Of a DNA stretch of 64,000 nucleotides, positions 24,974 to 33,067 are shown piece by piece. Every line of letters starts with the position of its first letter. Position 1 is the first letter of the stretch. The notes under the pieces are model-generated. The model was not told where the DNA came from and did no database searches. It saw only the letters and a list, made by a program, of their open reading frames with translations. The DNA lies in NCBI GenBank assembly GCA_025980325.1, contig JAICXQ010000003.1:21322-85321 (forward strand), in the 5' to 3' direction. Origin of the DNA: Frankiales bacterium. GTDB lineage: Bacteria; Actinomycetota; Actinomycetes; JAFAQI01. The translations under genes and the position numbers were made by a program.

Positions 24974-26340
24974 GCCGGCACCGCCGATCGGGCCGGGACG
25001 AGTAGCTCGACCGCCGCGCCGCCGTCGGGATTGTTGGCGATGCGCAGCCGGGCGCCGGCGTGGTCGGCGATGTCGGCGAGAAGGCGTAGCCCGGCGCCGC
25101 CGATGCCGCGATCCTGCGGGCCGGAGCGCTGCTCGGGTAGCCCGTGCCCGTTGTCGATGACGGCGAGGGCGAGCCACTCGTCCTCTGCGGTGAGGCGGTA
25201 GGTGACGCGGGTGGCGTGCGCGTGTTTGACGACGTTGCGGGTGGCCTCCTGCGCGACCCGGAACATCAACTGCTCGGTGTCGGCGTCGACCGCCAGTTCG
25301 TCGTCGACCGCGAGGACGACCTCGATCCCGCGCGCACGCAGGGTTTCGGCGAGGTCGTGCAGTGCCGGTACGAGGCCGCGGGCGTGCAGCCGAGGCGGTG
25401 CGATCACCAGCACGTACGTGCGCAACTCGCGTACCCAGTGCCGAAGCTGCACGCCCATCTCGCGCATCGCGGTCGCGACACCGCTCACCCCGTCCTGGTC
25501 TGCTTCGTGAGCGGTGGCGGCCAGCCGGTAACTGATGGCGGCGATGCCCTGTACGACGCCGTCGTGCAGGTCGGCCGCCACCCGCCGTCGTTCCCGGTCC
25601 GCGGTGGCGAGCGTTTCGACGAAAGCCTGCTCGCGTTGCTCCTGCGCCTGACGCAGCCGGCGCGCCAGCAGGTACGCCAGCGGCGCTTGGATCAGATACA
25701 GCAGCAGGAGCCCGCCGAGCAACGCCGGCAACGAACGGACGAGCAATCGGTTGGAAGACTCCGTGATCGACTGGTAGCGCTGGTAGGTCTCGAACAACAG
25801 CCGTCGCCCCGACGGCGTGCGGACGCCGAGATACACCTCGAGCAGTTTCCCGAAGTGGCGTTCGGCCACGTTCTCCGGTGCGGTCAGGTTGCTGATCGCC
25901 GCGGCCGCGGGGCCGGTCAGCGCGACCTGCTCGTCCGGGCCGAGCGGGTAGCGCATCCCGATCAGCTGTGCGTCGTCGCTGTAGAGGATGGTGCCATCAC
26001 TGGCCCAGATCTTGACCCGGACGACGTCCGCATTGAGGACGTGAGCACGGACCTGCCGGTCCAGCGCGTCACGCGCCGGGCCCGGCGCCAGCGAGGCATC
26101 GAGCAGGTACGGCGCCACGACGTCGCGAGCCTCCACCTCGGTGAGCGCCTTGGCCTGGGTCACGGCCTCGCGGTCGGTCTGATGACGCAACACCAAGACG
26201 ACGGCCGACCCGATGACGGCAACAGCGATGAAGCCGGCAAGCAGGAACGCGGTCACCGCAAGTGTCGGGGTGAACGCCCACCGCCCGCGCGCGACCGTCA
26301 CATCGCCTCCCCACCGCAGTGCCGATGCCCGACTCATCAT
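24970..26340 (-). CDS. Membrane histidine kinase (HisKA_3 / NarX-DesK type)
   Basis: The product has about 456 residues from the ATG at 26340; upstream starts reach 26400. An N-terminal membrane helix (AVTAFLLAGFIAVAVIGSAVVLVL), a periplasmic-side sensor domain of about 150 residues and a second helix (LPALLGGLLLLYLIQAPLAYLLA) precede a HisKA_3 domain (ERRRVAADLHDGVVQGIAAI, phospho-His in LHDG) and an HATPase domain (RVAQEATRNVVKHA, VIDNGHGLP, GGAGLRLLAD). The stimulus is unknown. It is translationally coupled to the downstream regulator. Confidence 0.94.
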   Translation of the reverse strand: MMSRASALRWGGDVTVARGRWAFTPTLAVTAFLLAGFIAVAVIGSAVVLVLRHQTDREAVTQAKALTEVEARDVVAPYLLDASLAPGPARDALDRQVRAHVLNADVVRVKIWASDGTILYSDDAQLIGMRYPLGPDEQVALTGPAAAAISNLTAPENVAERHFGKLLEVYLGVRTPSGRRLLFETYQRYQSITESSNRLLVRSLPALLGGLLLLYLIQAPLAYLLARRLRQAQEQREQAFVETLATADRERRRVAADLHDGVVQGIAAISYRLAATAHEADQDGVSGVATAMREMGVQLRHWVRELRTYVLVIAPPRLHARGLVPALHDLAETLRARGIEVVLAVDDELAVDADTEQLMFRVAQEATRNVVKHAHATRVTYRLTAEDEWLALAVIDNGHGLPEQRSGPQDRGIGGAGLRLLADIADHAGARLRIANNPDGGAAVELLVPARSAVPA

Positions 26341-26537
26341 GGACCGCCGCCGCGGCAGTCCGGGGCGCTTTTCGCCCAACAGGTGCGACCGGGTTGCCAT
26401 GAGGAGGTGGGAACGGATGACTAGTCATCGCGTTCTTCAGGTCTTACGACCATCGTCTCATCGACAGAACTTCCCTGGCCCGCCAACGTGGCCTCAACGT
26501 CGCGGTCGGCGCCAGTCGCTGACAAGGGTGGTGCTCA

Positions 26538-27527
26538 ATGGCGAAGTCACTACACCGTCGTGTCGTCGGACGTGCAGGTCGTTCCCGACTGGCCATCGTG
26601 GCCGCAGGCCTGACCGTCCTCGCGCCGGTGCAGATCGCCGCGCACGCGTCAGGCGGAACGACGACCGGCGCAGACCTGCAGATATCGGGCTCGGCCAGCA
26701 ACGGCGGGCCGGCTCCGGGTGCCGCGTTCACGTACACGTTCCAGGTCAAGAACGCCGGGCCGCAGACCGCAACCGCCGCAACGTTCACCGACCCGCTCAA
26801 CGGCGGCGTCGCGATCAGCTCGGCAGCAGTGAACGGCAACGCCGCTGCCTGCTCGACGACGACCGACGTCAACGGGCTGGTCACCATCGGCTGCAGCCTC
26901 GGCGACATGGCCAGTGGCAGCCAACTCAACGTCGTCGAGAACGCCACCGCGCCGACCGTCAACGGCACCTACGTGAACGCCCCGTCCGTGCAGTCGAGTC
27001 TGACCGACCCGAACGCCGGCAACAACAACGTCGCGGTCGATATCAAAGTCAGCGGCGCGGCACCACTGGTCAACGGCCCGTGCGTCAGCATGACCACGCA
27101 GAATCCGCTGCCGCTTCTGCAGAACTTCACGCTGGTGACGCTGAAGGCGACGATCACGAGCTGCTCCGCGCTCACCCAATCCAATCTCGCCGTCGCCTTC
27201 AACGGCGGCAGCGGGCTCGACGGTTACGTGTTCACCTGCAACGCGCCACAGGATCTCGTCACCGGACTAGCAGGGAGCTACACGCTCACACCCGGTGCGT
27301 CCACCACCGCGACCTGCAAGAACCTCGGCAGCGTCAACGCGACCCAAGGCGCTCTGGGCCCGACGGCCAGCGGCACCGGAACAGCAACCCTCTACGCGGA
27401 CTGCGAGAGCAATCTTCTGTCCGTCAGCAGCAACTTGCAGTCCCCCTGCACCGATGTGTTGGCAACCGGCACCTATGCCTGGTCGGTGAACGTGCCCGTC
27501 GTACTGCCACCCAATGGCAATCACTGA
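26538..27527 (+). CDS. Secreted DUF11-type repeat protein
   Basis: The 329-residue product has a long signal region (RLAIVAAGLTVLAPVQIAAHASG). It is followed by a DUF11-like Ig-type beta-sandwich: ADLQISGSASNGGPAPGAAFTYTFQVKNAGPQTATA and FTDPL, then NVAVDIKVSG. A second Cys-rich domain (CVSMTTQNPLPLL, FTCNAPQDL, TCKNLGSV, CESNLL, CTDV) of about 150 residues forms the end. Such proteins usually decorate the cell surface. Upstream non-coding DNA at 26494-26526 has weakly repeated GCCAACG/CTCAACG units 11 bp apart, which I treat as unproven. Confidence 0.82.
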   Translation: MAKSLHRRVVGRAGRSRLAIVAAGLTVLAPVQIAAHASGGTTTGADLQISGSASNGGPAPGAAFTYTFQVKNAGPQTATAATFTDPLNGGVAISSAAVNGNAAACSTTTDVNGLVTIGCSLGDMASGSQLNVVENATAPTVNGTYVNAPSVQSSLTDPNAGNNNVAVDIKVSGAAPLVNGPCVSMTTQNPLPLLQNFTLVTLKATITSCSALTQSNLAVAFNGGSGLDGYVFTCNAPQDLVTGLAGSYTLTPGASTTATCKNLGSVNATQGALGPTASGTGTATLYADCESNLLSVSSNLQSPCTDVLATGTYAWSVNVPVVLPPNGNH

Positions 27528-27583
27528 CGACGCGTTACGAGGACGCTGCGGCACATGCGCGGATGAAAGAACGGCGCGCGGGC

Positions 27584-27790
27584 CTACAGCGCGGAGCGAT
27601 CCGGATTGCGCCGACCATCAGCGGTGTAGGGCGGCGTCCACCCTTTGCTGGCGTAATAGCGATTCAGGCGTGGCCGCATCGACCGCGGGACCCATCGCAC
27701 ACCTGGTCCCGGCCCGCCCCGGCGCAGGCTTGTCACCGTCAACACAGCCAGCACGAGCAGGATCGACATCACTATCCAGGTCATGGTCAT
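27584..27790 (-). CDS. Short single-pass membrane protein (68 aa)
   Basis: The protein has one N-terminal membrane helix (MTMTWIVMSILLVLAVLTVTSL) and a basic tail with a WVPRSMRPRLNRYYASKGWTPPY motif. The ATG at 27790 overlaps the stop of the preceding 46-residue gene (ATGA), which fixes the start. The tail motif with several aromatics looks conserved rather than random. Function unknown; probably a small envelope accessory. Confidence 0.7.
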   Translation of the reverse strand: MTMTWIVMSILLVLAVLTVTSLRRGGPGPGVRWVPRSMRPRLNRYYASKGWTPPYTADGRRNPDRSAL

Positions 27791-27927
27791 CGCGACCCAC
27801 GTCGTTTGAGTAACGACAGGATCGTGCCGGCCACGATCACCGCGGCGATGACGAAGAACATCACCATGAACGCCGTTCCACCGTGGCCGGTCGTACTGTT
27901 CGGCGACATCGCGACAATTGACCACAT
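27787..27927 (-). CDS. Very short membrane protein (40-46 aa)
   Basis: A single hydrophobic helix (AFMVMFFVIAAVIVAGTILSLL) is followed by KRRGSR, giving a typical inside-positive end. The start may be the ATG at 27927 (46 residues, GGGAAG upstream) or 27909 (40 residues). It overlaps the following gene by four bases. The pair looks like a tiny two-gene membrane operon. Confidence 0.6.
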   Translation of the reverse strand: MWSIVAMSPNSTTGHGGTAFMVMFFVIAAVIVAGTILSLLKRRGSR

Positions 27928-27976
27928 GCCTCCGGTCTTCCCGGCTATCAACGACCGGTAACGCCGTCGCGAGGGC

Positions 27977-28507
27977 TTGACCTCGCTCCGGGCTAGGAGG
28001 ACCGTCGCCGCCATAACGGAGACGCCCACCTTCGACGGCACCGGTGCGGTCGCGGTCGCCGCCGACGCGGAAGTCTTCGAGCTCGGCGACGCAATGCTGC
28101 AACTGCTGTTGGACGCGAGCCACACGGGCGGCGCCCTCTCGGCTCACCGATGCCGACTGCCCGATGGAATGGTCGGAGCCGGCCCGCACCAGCACTCGAG
28201 GGCGTCGGAGTTGTTCTACGTGCTGTCCGGCACAGCTGATGTGCTGGTCGGGCCGCGACTCATCCGTGCCGGCGAAGGCGACCTCGTCGTCGTGCCCCCC
28301 AACTCGGCGCACGCCTTCGCCGCCGCCCCCGACTGCAACGCCGAACTGTTCATCGTCATCACTCCAGGCGTCGAACGGTTCGAGTTCTTCCGCAGTCTCG
28401 TGCGAGTGCGTACCGGCGAGCTGGACATGGCGACGTTCATTGCGTCCCAGGCCGCCTACGACATCTACCCCGCCGACGCCGGGCCCTGGAGCGCCCGAAC
28501 AACGTAG
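27977..28507 (+). CDS. Cupin-domain protein with an unclear start codon
   Basis: The protein has a cupin barrel: GAGPHQHSRASELFYVLSGTADVLVG (motif 1 with His-Gln-His and Glu), GEGDLVVVPPNSAHAFAAAPD (motif 2 with the metal His) and LFIVITPGVERFEFFRSL. It could be a metal-dependent enzyme or a binding protein. The family start appears to be at 28013, reading (ATA)TETPTFDGTG, but that codon is ATA. AGGAGG lies at 27995-28000, twelve bases before it. The only standard start in frame is a TTG at 27977, giving 176 residues. The domain is certain; the start is not. Confidence 0.8.
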   Translation: MTSLRARRTVAAITETPTFDGTGAVAVAADAEVFELGDAMLQLLLDASHTGGALSAHRCRLPDGMVGAGPHQHSRASELFYVLSGTADVLVGPRLIRAGEGDLVVVPPNSAHAFAAAPDCNAELFIVITPGVERFEFFRSLVRVRTGELDMATFIASQAAYDIYPADAGPWSARTT

Positions 28508-28555
28508 GTCTGCACGAGACGACCGCAGCGCCGATTCAGATCGCTGCGACTCCGG

Positions 28556-30937
28556 TCAACCGGCCGGGTCGGAGAGGCTTGGCGGCGCGGCTGACGAATC
28601 CGTGGCCCAATCGGTGGCGGTCGCGGCGAGAGTGAAGGCCAGTGTCCGGCGGCTGTGCAGGTCGCCGTTGGCCAGCCACGTCTTGCCGAGCGGCGCCGCC
28701 GCACTCCGGCCGGGTTGGGTGAGCGTCGCGGCTGCGACGTACTGGTCGATGCTGCTCGAGCCGGGCGCGTCGATCGTGAACCGCGGACCGGAACTGCCGG
28801 GGCCGTTGATGACGACGTTGCTGAAGATCGGCGTCGAAAGCTCCCACGCGTCGACCCCGGGCTGGGCCTGGTACAGCCCGATCGCGGACAGCACATAGGC
28901 GGCGCTCATCGTGCCCGCGTCGTCGTTGCCGGGCAGCCCGTACGGCGTCGCGTTGAACACGGCCGTCGCCGCGCGCACGACCTGCTCGGTCTTCGACGGC
29001 TCGCCGAGCCAGTCATAGAGCCACGGCGCCTGCAGGTCGGTTTCGTTCGCCGGCGTGTACTGGTTGCCGGCGTAATAGATGCCGAACGCGCTCGCGTGCT
29101 GCTGCGCGAGCGGTACGGCCGGCGCGGCCTGCTGGTCGACCAGCGTCGAGAAGAACTCGTCGAGCCGCTGCTTCATCGTCGTGTCACCGAGCGTTTCGTC
29201 GAGACCGCGGACGTCCTGCGGGACCAGCCATTCGTATTGCCAGCCGGTCCCTTCCTGGTAGCCGTCCTGAAAGTCCGGGTCGTACGTCGACACCGGACCC
29301 TCTGTCGTCGGGTTGGCCCACGAACCGTCGGACATCCGCGGCCGGAGGAACTTCGAGCCGTCCTTGTCGTACAGGCTCTTCCAGTAGCCGGCCCGAACGG
29401 TCATCTCGTCGACCTGCGCAGTCGTGCCGTAGGTGCTCGCGAGTGCCGCGACCGCTGCGTCGTCGATCGCGTACTCGAGCGTGACCGCGGCGCCACGGTC
29501 ACTGTGGTCGAACGGGATGTAGTGCAGCGACAAGTAGTCGGGCAGGTCGCTGCGCGGTGAGCCGCCCGGCGGCGGGTCGGTGGTGGCCTGCCGGTAGATG
29601 GCGTCGTACGCGCGTTGCGCGTCGGCACCGGTGAGCGCACCGTCGGTCACGAGCGTGGCGAGAGTGGGAGTGCCGGAGTCGCCGCCCATGATCGAGTAGT
29701 CGCGATTGCCGCGAACCCACTTCGGGATGACGCCGCCGTTCTGATCGGCGTCGTCGAGCAGCGAGATGCCGACGTCGTGCGCCACGTCCGGCGCGACGAG
29801 GGTGAGCAGCGGCGTCTGCGTGCGGTACGTGTCCCACAGCGACAGGTCCGTGTAGTGGTGCTCGCCGGCCGCGACGGCATGGACGGCGCCGTCGAACCCG
29901 AGGTAGCTGCCGTCGGCGTCGTCGTACGTCGTCGGCATCAGCAGCGCGTGGTAGAGGCACGTGTAGAACGTCTGCTGCTCGTCGGCGGTGCCACCGGTGA
30001 CGTCGATGCTGTGCAGCCGCGCGTCCCATTGCTGTTGCGCGTCGTCTTTGACGGTGTCGAAGCCGGTGCCGTCGGGCGCCTCGGCGTCAAGGTTGGCGGC
30101 GGCCTCCGCCGGGCTGGTGTAGCTGACGCCGATCCGTACGCCGACGCTCTGGTCCTGAGTGGTGTCGAAGCCGACCCAGCCACCGGCACCCCGCCCGGCG
30201 GCTGCACCGGCACCGGGCTCGAGACCGCCCGCGTCGGACCACGTGCCGTGCGCGGTGAACGGCCGGTCGAACCGGGCGGTGAAGTAAATGGTGACGCCGC
30301 CGGAGCCCGGCACGTCGACGTCGCCGGTGACGGTCCGATCGTCCGGGATGGTGATGTCGCCGGTCTGCGTCGTGCCGTTCGGTGCTTGGTTGCTGTCGTT
30401 GTCGCGGGTGACGTCGAGCAGCAGGTTCGCCTGCGTCGTGGCCGGGAACGTGTAGCGCTCGACCGCCGTGCGAGTGGTGGCGGTGAGCTCGGCGCGCGTC
30501 TGGTAGCGGTCGAGGGTGACGGCGTAGTAGCCGGGCGCCGTGGTCTCCTCGGCGTGGGAGAACGGGCTGGCCCAGTCGGCCGGATTCGCACTGGTGACGG
30601 CGCCCGTCGTCGGCATGAACGGCAGCTCGCCGCCGATATGGATCCCGGCGCCGGAGAAGTGCGTCAGCGCGAAGCCGCGGATCTCGGGGTCCTGGTAGGC
30701 GTAGCCGACGTAGTTGACCGGCTCGTCGCCGAGCGGTGTCGTGGTGGCCGGGCCGGGCGTCACCATGCCGAAGGGCACGCCGGCGGCCACGGTCGGGAAG
30801 CCGGCGCCGAGGGAGCCGGCGAGCGGGTTGACCAACGCCAGGTGGCTGCTGGCTGCACCCTCGGAGACAGCGGGTAGGACGCACGCCATCGCGACGGTCG
30901 CGGTCGCGGTGATGATCGGCAGGAGCCTCGGGTGCAT
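28556..30937 (-). CDS. Secreted GH92 alpha-mannosidase
   Basis: The product has about 793 residues with a signal peptide (LLPIITATATVAMACVLPAVSEGA). GH92 signatures appear in order: NPLAGSLGAGFPTVAAGVPFGMV, VNYVGYAYQDPEIRGFALTHFSG, HALLMPTTY, LSLWDTYRTQTPLLTLV, then EGTGWQYEWLVPQD in the region of the catalytic Glu, and GNDDAGTMSAAYVLSAIG with the Asp pair that activates water. GH92 enzymes are calcium-dependent inverting exo-alpha-mannosidases that trim N-glycans or yeast mannan. The ATG at 30937 precedes the signal. It may cooperate with the PNGase A-like and GH36 enzymes. Confidence 0.93.
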   Translation of the reverse strand: MHPRLLPIITATATVAMACVLPAVSEGAASSHLALVNPLAGSLGAGFPTVAAGVPFGMVTPGPATTTPLGDEPVNYVGYAYQDPEIRGFALTHFSGAGIHIGGELPFMPTTGAVTSANPADWASPFSHAEETTAPGYYAVTLDRYQTRAELTATTRTAVERYTFPATTQANLLLDVTRDNDSNQAPNGTTQTGDITIPDDRTVTGDVDVPGSGGVTIYFTARFDRPFTAHGTWSDAGGLEPGAGAAAGRGAGGWVGFDTTQDQSVGVRIGVSYTSPAEAAANLDAEAPDGTGFDTVKDDAQQQWDARLHSIDVTGGTADEQQTFYTCLYHALLMPTTYDDADGSYLGFDGAVHAVAAGEHHYTDLSLWDTYRTQTPLLTLVAPDVAHDVGISLLDDADQNGGVIPKWVRGNRDYSIMGGDSGTPTLATLVTDGALTGADAQRAYDAIYRQATTDPPPGGSPRSDLPDYLSLHYIPFDHSDRGAAVTLEYAIDDAAVAALASTYGTTAQVDEMTVRAGYWKSLYDKDGSKFLRPRMSDGSWANPTTEGPVSTYDPDFQDGYQEGTGWQYEWLVPQDVRGLDETLGDTTMKQRLDEFFSTLVDQQAAPAVPLAQQHASAFGIYYAGNQYTPANETDLQAPWLYDWLGEPSKTEQVVRAATAVFNATPYGLPGNDDAGTMSAAYVLSAIGLYQAQPGVDAWELSTPIFSNVVINGPGSSGPRFTIDAPGSSSIDQYVAAATLTQPGRSAAAPLGKTWLANGDLHSRRTLAFTLAATATDWATDSSAAPPSLSDPAG

Positions 30938-30994
30938 GCCGCTGGGTTCGCCGCCGGCCGCCAACCTCCTGTCCCGGCCAAGTTGCCCGGTCGT

Positions 30995-32239
30995 TCAGCC
31001 GTTGGGCACCGGCATGTCGGTGCCCGCACCCGCGCACCAGCCGGCGCCGAGCACGGCCTGATTGCTCCAGAGCGACTGCACCGGGAAGTTGGTGCCACGG
31101 TTGCCGCGGATGTTCGCGGCCGAGCCCGGCTCACCCGGAGTGTCCATACCGACGTAGGCGCACTTGTCGCCGTTCTCGTTCGCGTCAAACGGGTCGTACC
31201 AACCGCCGACCGCCGTGCCGTTGGGCAGGATGTCTTCCGCGCCGGGATCGGTGACCGTCTCTTCGATCTCGTGGCCCAGAGCAATCGTGACCGGGTCGAG
31301 CTTGCCGCGCGGGCCGGAGTTGACCAGGTTGGCGCCGCAACTGCTCGCCATGTTCAGGATGTAGGGCATGTTGGTGTAGGAGATGCCGCTGCGGATGTTG
31401 TTGTAGACGCCGCCCTGCAGCACCGGCTCGGTGTAGTCGTGGAACGCGCAGTAGCCCGAGGACTGCGCGATCGGGTCGCTGTAGTTCTGCGGTTGAGCGA
31501 TGACGAAGTCGGCGTCCGCGAGGTCCCCGACACGGAAGTGCCCGACCGCGCGGGCCGCTTCCTGCGCGAGTTGCCGGTAGATGCCGCTGCCGTCGCCGTT
31601 CGTCTTCGCCTTGTCGAGGTTGCCGGAGTCGTCCACCCAGATGCCGCCGAGCTGGTTGCGCGGGTTCGTGATGTGCCGGCCGGCGGAGTCGTAGTACTGC
31701 GTCTGCAGGCCGGCCCATGCGGTGCCACCGAGCTGGGAGATGAAGTCGGCCATCAGCTTGCCGGTGCCGTCGGGGTCGCACTTCAGCGTCGCGGCGCGCA
31801 GGCCCGGCTCCGCGACGCGCTCACGCGCGCAGTCCGCGTTGAACGCGCCTTCGCGTCCCCAGCCCCACAAGACCAGATAGATCTTGGGCTTGAGCTGCAC
31901 GTGCCCGCCCCAGTAGGCCATGTTTCCCGGATAGGGCTGACCAACGGCCGGGAACTCCGGCAGCCCGCAGTTCGAGAACGGGCCCGGCAACTTCCCGCTC
32001 TCCGGGCACGGCGGCGCCGGCGGGTTGTACGACTGCGCCGTACGAAACGCCCGGCTCCACTGGTTGCCGACTGTCGGCAGCAGGATCGGTCCGGCCTTCG
32101 CCGGCGACGCGACGTGCACGTGTTGTTTCGACACCGGCGCGGATGTCGACGTTGCCCACGCCGCCGGTGCACCAACTAACAGAACTACCAGCAGCGCCAG
32201 CCGCGTCGTGACGCGCCTCGGCAGTGCATTCATCGTCAT
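30995..32239 (-). CDS. Secreted putative metallopeptidase-like protein
   Basis: The product has about 414 residues with a signal (TRLALLVVLLVGAPAAWA). It contains YWGGHVQLKPKIYLVLWGWG, LGGIWVDDSG, LGHEIEETVTDPG and GGWYD with ENGDKCAYVG, ending in LWSNQAVLGAGWC. The HExxE...TDP...WYD set recurs in secreted bacterial proteins related to plant EXORDIUM proteins and is probably a zinc site, though the classical HExxH is not present. Enzymatic activity is therefore unproven. The ATG at 32239 (GAAGGG upstream) was chosen before the signal peptide. Confidence 0.75.
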   Translation of the reverse strand: MTMNALPRRVTTRLALLVVLLVGAPAAWATSTSAPVSKQHVHVASPAKAGPILLPTVGNQWSRAFRTAQSYNPPAPPCPESGKLPGPFSNCGLPEFPAVGQPYPGNMAYWGGHVQLKPKIYLVLWGWGREGAFNADCARERVAEPGLRAATLKCDPDGTGKLMADFISQLGGTAWAGLQTQYYDSAGRHITNPRNQLGGIWVDDSGNLDKAKTNGDGSGIYRQLAQEAARAVGHFRVGDLADADFVIAQPQNYSDPIAQSSGYCAFHDYTEPVLQGGVYNNIRSGISYTNMPYILNMASSCGANLVNSGPRGKLDPVTIALGHEIEETVTDPGAEDILPNGTAVGGWYDPFDANENGDKCAYVGMDTPGEPGSAANIRGNRGTNFPVQSLWSNQAVLGAGWCAGAGTDMPVPNG

Positions 32240-32632
32240 CTCCGCGCCCTTCGCGATTTCGCCACGCCTCTTGGTCACTCACTCCTACGCGGCCACGCGC
32301 ATTTCGCAACGTGAGCAGATGCATCGCGCAAATCACAGCGGGAGTCGAAGAGACAGGCCGCACCGAGCGTCGTACAAGCCGACCGCGCCAGGATGTCGCC
32401 AACCTCAGGACAACCCGTTGCTGGCGCAGGCACTTCCGTGGTTTCTGATAGATGGTCGAGCGATGCCTGCCGGGCGATGGCTGGAGAGGACCCAGCATGG
32501 ACGCCGATCGGTTCTTCGCCAGCAAGTGGTCACGCGCGGTGCGACTGCGTCGACCACAGCCAGGTCTCCCGTTGCGAACAACACAGTAGAGAGGCACTGG
32601 CGCGTGCGTCATCGTTCACTAGGGGAGAGCCG
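32240..32632. other. Non-coding stretch between divergent genes
   Basis: These 393 bases separate the leftward metallopeptidase-like gene from the rightward 98-residue gene. The only structured element I see is the 11-bp direct repeat at 32396-32428. A rightward open frame continues upstream of 32633 to an ATG at 32393, but it lacks a ribosome site and coding character. No tRNA-like cloverleaf or T-tract hairpin is visible. Confidence 0.5.
32396..32428 (+). promoter_or_regulatory. Site D: 11-bp direct repeats (SARP-like operator)
   Basis: TCGCCAA (32396), AGGACAA (32407) and TTGCTGG (32418) begin exactly 11 bp apart. The core also forms CAAC-CC-GTTG. The arrangement and most bases match site E at 32957. 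The site lies about 200 bp upstream of the 98-residue gene. Confidence 0.55.
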
Positions 32633-32929
32633 GTGAATCTGCGCGACCACCTCATCGACGCGTTGAATGAGGCCAAACGAGCTCGCGACGCTGCCGTCGA
32701 GAAACTCGCGGTTGTCCTACCGCACCCGCGCACCGGACGTGCACGGCTCGTGGACGCCTCGGTTCTTGACACAACTCAACGGATCGCACTGTGGCGCTGC
32801 GAACACGCGCAGTTGGTGATCGACAGCCTGCAACACTGCATCTGGCTGCACGACTCATCGATGGCGGCCCCCTTTGACGCCGTCGTCGCGGCCGACGCCG
32901 GCGGCCGCGCCCGCCATCCCTCGACGTGA
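32633..32929 (+). CDS. Small helical hypothetical protein (98 aa)
   Basis: The GTG at 32633 follows a strong ribosome site (GGGGAGAG). The product is predicted mostly helical and charged (LRDHLIDALNEAKRARDAAVEKLAVVL; TQRIALWRCEHAQLVIDSLQHCIWLHD), suggesting a coiled-coil or helical-hairpin protein. It has no signal or membrane segment. It lies between repeat sites D and E and points toward the IPT/TIG gene. I do not recognise a family. Confidence 0.7.
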   Translation: MNLRDHLIDALNEAKRARDAAVEKLAVVLPHPRTGRARLVDASVLDTTQRIALWRCEHAQLVIDSLQHCIWLHDSSMAAPFDAVVAADAGGRARHPST

Positions 32930-32956
32930 AGTCGTGGCACGCAACCGGCCGCCGGG

Positions 32957-32989
32957 TGGCCAACTTCAGGCCAACTGGTTGCTGAAGCG
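32957..32989 (+). promoter_or_regulatory. Site E: 11-bp direct repeats overlapping a -35 region
   Basis: TGGCCAA (32957), AGGCCAA (32968) and TTGCTGA (32979) start exactly 11 bp apart. The third unit contains TTGCTG, a plausible -35, and TAGTTA at 33001-33006 is a plausible -10 after a 16-bp spacer. This geometry, with repeats running into the -35 of a promoter 60-70 bp before the IPT/TIG gene start, is the one expected for SARP-type activators. Confidence 0.6.
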
Positions 32990-33067
32990 GAGTTCGGACG
33001 TAGTTACTGGTGAATGTCTGGTGCAGGAGACATCTAGTCGGGGGTGACGCACGATCGAGGAGTAGCT

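Noticed and set aside
26494..26526. GCCAACG and CTCAACG units 11 bp apart before the DUF11-type gene, similar to the operator sites
   Set aside because: Only two partly matching units and no clear third; could be chance in GC-rich DNA, so not counted as a sixth site.
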